Assembly (NCBI GenBank): GCA_963580455.1
Contig: OY756960.1
Span: 1,860,001 to 1,924,000 of the forward strand
DNA: 64,000 nucleotides
Direction: 5' to 3'
Origin: Euonymus europaeus
Lineage: Eukaryota; Streptophyta; Magnoliopsida; Celastrales; Celastraceae
A program made the translations under genes and the position numbers. The notes under the pieces were generated by a model. The model did not search any database. It was not told the origin of the DNA and saw only the letters and a list, made by a program, of their open reading frames with translations. Each line of letters begins with the position of its first letter. Within the stretch, counting starts at the first letter, position 1. Positions 61,401 to 64,000 of the stretch are shown here, piece by piece.

Positions 61401-64000
61401 ATTTCGATTTTTAATTTCAGAACTCGTGGCTAGTAGGTCTTTTTTCATCTACTTAGCAGCGAAATGTGGTTTCTTTACGTAAACGGTTTTTTGAATATCC
61501 GTTGACTCCGAGTTCTGAATTCGGTGATTTTTAGCTTGATTTCACACTACTTTTCGAGCTCTTCAATCCTGGCATTTTGATTTTTGATTTCAGAACTCGT
61601 GGCTAGTATGTCTTGTTTCATCTACTTAGTCGCGAAATGTAGTTTCTTTACGTAAACGGTTTTTTGAATATCCGTTGACTCCGAGTTCTGAATTCGGTGA
61701 TTTTTACCTTGATTTCACACTACTTTTCAAGCTCTTCAATCCTGGTATTTCGATTTTTGATTTCAGAACTCGTGGCTAGTACGTCTTTTTTCATCTACTT
61801 AGCCGCGAAATGTAGTTTCTTTTGGTAAACGGTTTTCTGAATATCCGTTGACTCCGAGTTCTGAATTCGGTGATTTTTAGCTTGATTTCACACTACTTTT
61901 CGAGCTTTTGAATCCTGCCATTTTGGCTTTTTATTTCAGAACTATTGGCTAGTAGGTCTCGTTTCATCTAGTTAGTCGCAAAATGTGGTTTCTTTACGTA
62001 AACGGTTTTTTGAATATCCGTTGACTCCGAGTTCTGAATACGGAGATTTTTACCTTTATTTCACACTACTTTTCGTGCTCTTCAATCCTGGTATTTCGAT
62101 TTTTAATTTTAGAACTCGTGGCTAGTAGGTCTTTTTTCATCTACTTAGCCGCGAAATGTGGTTTCATTACGTAAACGGTTTTTTGAATATCCGTTGACTC
62201 CGAGTTCTGAATTCGGTGATTTTTAGCTTGATTTCACACTACTTTTCGAGCTCTTCAATCCTGGCATTTCGATTTTTGATTTCAGAACTCGTGGCTAGTA
62301 GGTCTCGTTCTAACTAGTTAGCCGCGAAATCTGGTTTCTTTATGTAAACGGTTTTTTGAATATCCGTTGACTCCGAGTTCTGAATTCGGTGATTTTTAGC
62401 TTGAATTCACTCTAATTTTTGACCTCTACAATCCCGAAATTTCGGTTTTTGATTTCAGAACTCGGGGCAAATAGGTCTCGTTTCACCTAGTTAGTTGCGA
62501 AATGTGGTTTCTTTACGTAAACGGTTTTCTCAATATCCGCTGACTCCGAGTTCTGAATTCGGTGATTTTTAGCTTGATTTCACACTACTTTTCGAGCTCT
62601 TCAATCCTGGTATTTTGGTTTTTTTATTTCAGAACTCGTGGCTAGTAGGTCTCGTTTCATCTAGTTACCCGCGAAATTTGCTTTTTTTACGTAAATGGTT
62701 TTCTCAATATCCGTTGACTCCGAGTTCTGAATTCGGTGATTTTTAGCTTGATTTCACTCTACTTTTCGAGCTCTTCAATCCTGGCATTTCGATTTTTGAT
62801 TTCAGAACTCGTGGCTAGTAGGTCTTTTTTCATCTACTTAGCCGCGAAATGTGGTTTGTTTACGTAAACGGTTTTTTGAATATCCGTTGACTCCGAGTTC
62901 TGAATTCGGTGATTTTTACCTTGATTTCACACTACTTTTCGAGCTCTTCAATCCTGATATTTCGATTTTTGATTTCAGAACTCGTGGCTAGTAGGTCTTT
63001 TTTCATCTACTTAGTCGCGAAATGTTGTTTCTTTTGGTAAACGGTTTTCTGAATATCCGTTGACTCCGAGTTCTGAATTCGGTGATTTTTAGCTTGATTT
63101 CACACTACTTTTCGAGCTTTTGAATCCTGCCATTTTGGCTTTTTATTTCAGAACTATTGGCTAGTAGGTCTCGTTTCATCTAGTTAGTCGCAAAATGTGG
63201 TTTCTTTACGTAAATGGTTTTTTGAATATCCGTTGACTCCGAGTTCTGAATTCGGTGATTTTTACCTTTATTTCACACAACTTTTCGAGCTCTTCAATCC
63301 TGGTATTTCGATTTTTAATTTTAGAACTCGTGGCTAGTAGGTCTTTTTTCATCTACTTAGCCGCGAAATGTGGTTTCTTTACGTAAACGGTTTTTTGAAT
63401 ATCCGTTGACTCCGAGTTCTGAATTCGGTGATTTTTAGCTTGATTTCACACTACTTTTCGAGCTCTTCAATCCTGACATTTTGATTTTTGATTTCAGAAC
63501 TCGTGGCTAGTATGTCTTGTTTCATCTACTTAGTCGCGAAATGTGATTTCTTTACATAAACAGTTTTTTGAATATCCGTTGACTCCGAGTTCTGAATTCG
63601 GTGATTTTTAGCTTGATTTCACACTACTTTTCGAGCTCTTCAATCCTAGCATTTCGATTTTTGATTTCAGAACTCGTGGCTAGTAGGTCTCGTTCTAACT
63701 TGTTAGCCGCGAAATCTTGTTTCTTTATGTAAACGGTTTTTTGAATATCCGTTGACTCCGAGTTCTGAATTCGGTGATTTTTAGCTTGAATTCACTCTAA
63801 TTTTTGACCTCTACAATCCCGAAATTTCGGTTTTTGATTTCAGAACTCGGGGCAAATAGGTCTCGTTTCACCTAGTTAGTTGCGAAATGTGGTTTCTTTA
63901 CGTAAACGGTTTTCTCAATATCCGCTGACTCCGAGTTCTGAATTCGGTGATTTTTAGCTTGATTTCACACTACTTTTCGAGCTCTTCAATCCTGGTATTT
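58394..64000 (+). repeat. 6224-bp-offset duplication, copy 2 (continues beyond the window)
   Basis: Copy of 52170-57776. It is still in register at the last base of the window, so the true length is unknown. Differences are few (ctcttcaatcctagc near 63643, tcacacaactttt near 63275, ttagcagcg near 61453). Confidence 0.9.
58402..60303 (+). repeat. 11-monomer tandem HOR, copy 2 (about 1902 bp)
   Basis: Near-identical to 56500-58401. Its right end is followed by a monomer with ttcaacctac (60335) that matches 54111 rather than 58433 (ttcacactac). The array therefore left the 11-monomer register at this point and rejoined the 6224-bp register. Confidence 0.88.

Larger units (their letters stand above)
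40902..64000 (+). repeat. 173-bp satellite array, part right of the LTR insertion (subfamily B)
   Basis: The same satellite resumes in the same orientation at monomer position 2 (tttctttacg) straight after the insertion and runs off the right edge. All copies are subfamily B: ttttctcaatatcc or ttttttgaatatcc at the front, ctcttcaatcctgg in the middle, and catctagttagtcgcg or catctacttagccgcg at the end. Several monomers lack two bases in the conserved gttgactccgag motif (gttgctccgag), which explains the few-base shortfalls in HOR lengths. No gene, RNA or second mobile element is seen. Confidence 0.98.

Noticed and set aside
1..64000. CRISPR array
   Set aside because: The repetition is of whole 173-bp monomers with no unique spacers and no cas genes. 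The context is eukaryotic satellite DNA.
1..64000. Assignment to a named satellite such as Rhynchospora Tyba (172 bp), Luzula 174-bp or Arabidopsis 178-bp repeats
   Set aside because: Only the length is similar. I cannot confirm sequence identity without a search.
1..64000. Telomere repeats, rDNA or tRNA genes
   Set aside because: No TTTAGGG runs, no rRNA-like segment and no tRNA box A/B pair were seen in reading the window.

Overview
The window is a gene-free block of tandem satellite DNA from what looks like a plant nuclear genome. Apart from one 2.2-kb insertion, every base belongs to head-to-tail copies of one AT-rich monomer of 173 bp (roughly 355 copies, all in the same orientation). 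The plant assignment rests on the monomer length, which is typical of plant (peri)centromeric satellites, and on the insertion, which looks like a long LTR of a Ty1/copia-type retrotransposon. I do not recognise the satellite and do not assign a species. No protein-coding gene, rRNA or tRNA is supported.

Layout. 1-28769 is subfamily A (hallmarks: ttttatgaatatcc, ctctacaatcctgg, acctagttagccgc). It is built of successive higher-order repeats (HORs): an 8-monomer HOR (1-5706, four copies, one with an extra monomer); a 12-monomer HOR (5707-7782, 10377-12452 and a 10-monomer copy at 12453-14182) interrupted by a patch of the first HOR (7783-8647) and mixed monomers (8648-10376); a heterogeneous zone with two identically truncated 116-bp monomers (14183-18912); 9-, 14- and 13-monomer HOR copies (18913-25137); and a mixed zone leading to subfamily B (25138-28769). 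28770-64000 is subfamily B (hallmarks: ttttctcaatatcc or ttttttgaatatcc, ctcttcaatcctgg, catctagttagtcgc). Its left part is irregular (28770-38664). The insertion lies at 38665-40901. The right part carries recent large duplications: a 5.2-kb tandem pair (42665-52826), an 11-monomer tandem pair (about 56500-60303), and a segment repeated at an offset of 6224 bp that runs off the right edge.

Sequence architecture. The consensus monomer (numbered from the g of gtttctttac) has a 10-bp palindrome TTTACGTAAA at 6-15, an EcoRI site at 49-54, a SacI site at 88-93, and an 11-bp perfect inverted repeat (41-51 against 121-131, 69-nt loop). Nearly all duplication offsets are whole multiples of 173 minus a few bases. 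This is the signature of in-register unequal exchange or conversion. The window is best read as a record of satellite evolution, possibly centromeric. Centromere function is an inference that sequence alone cannot prove.
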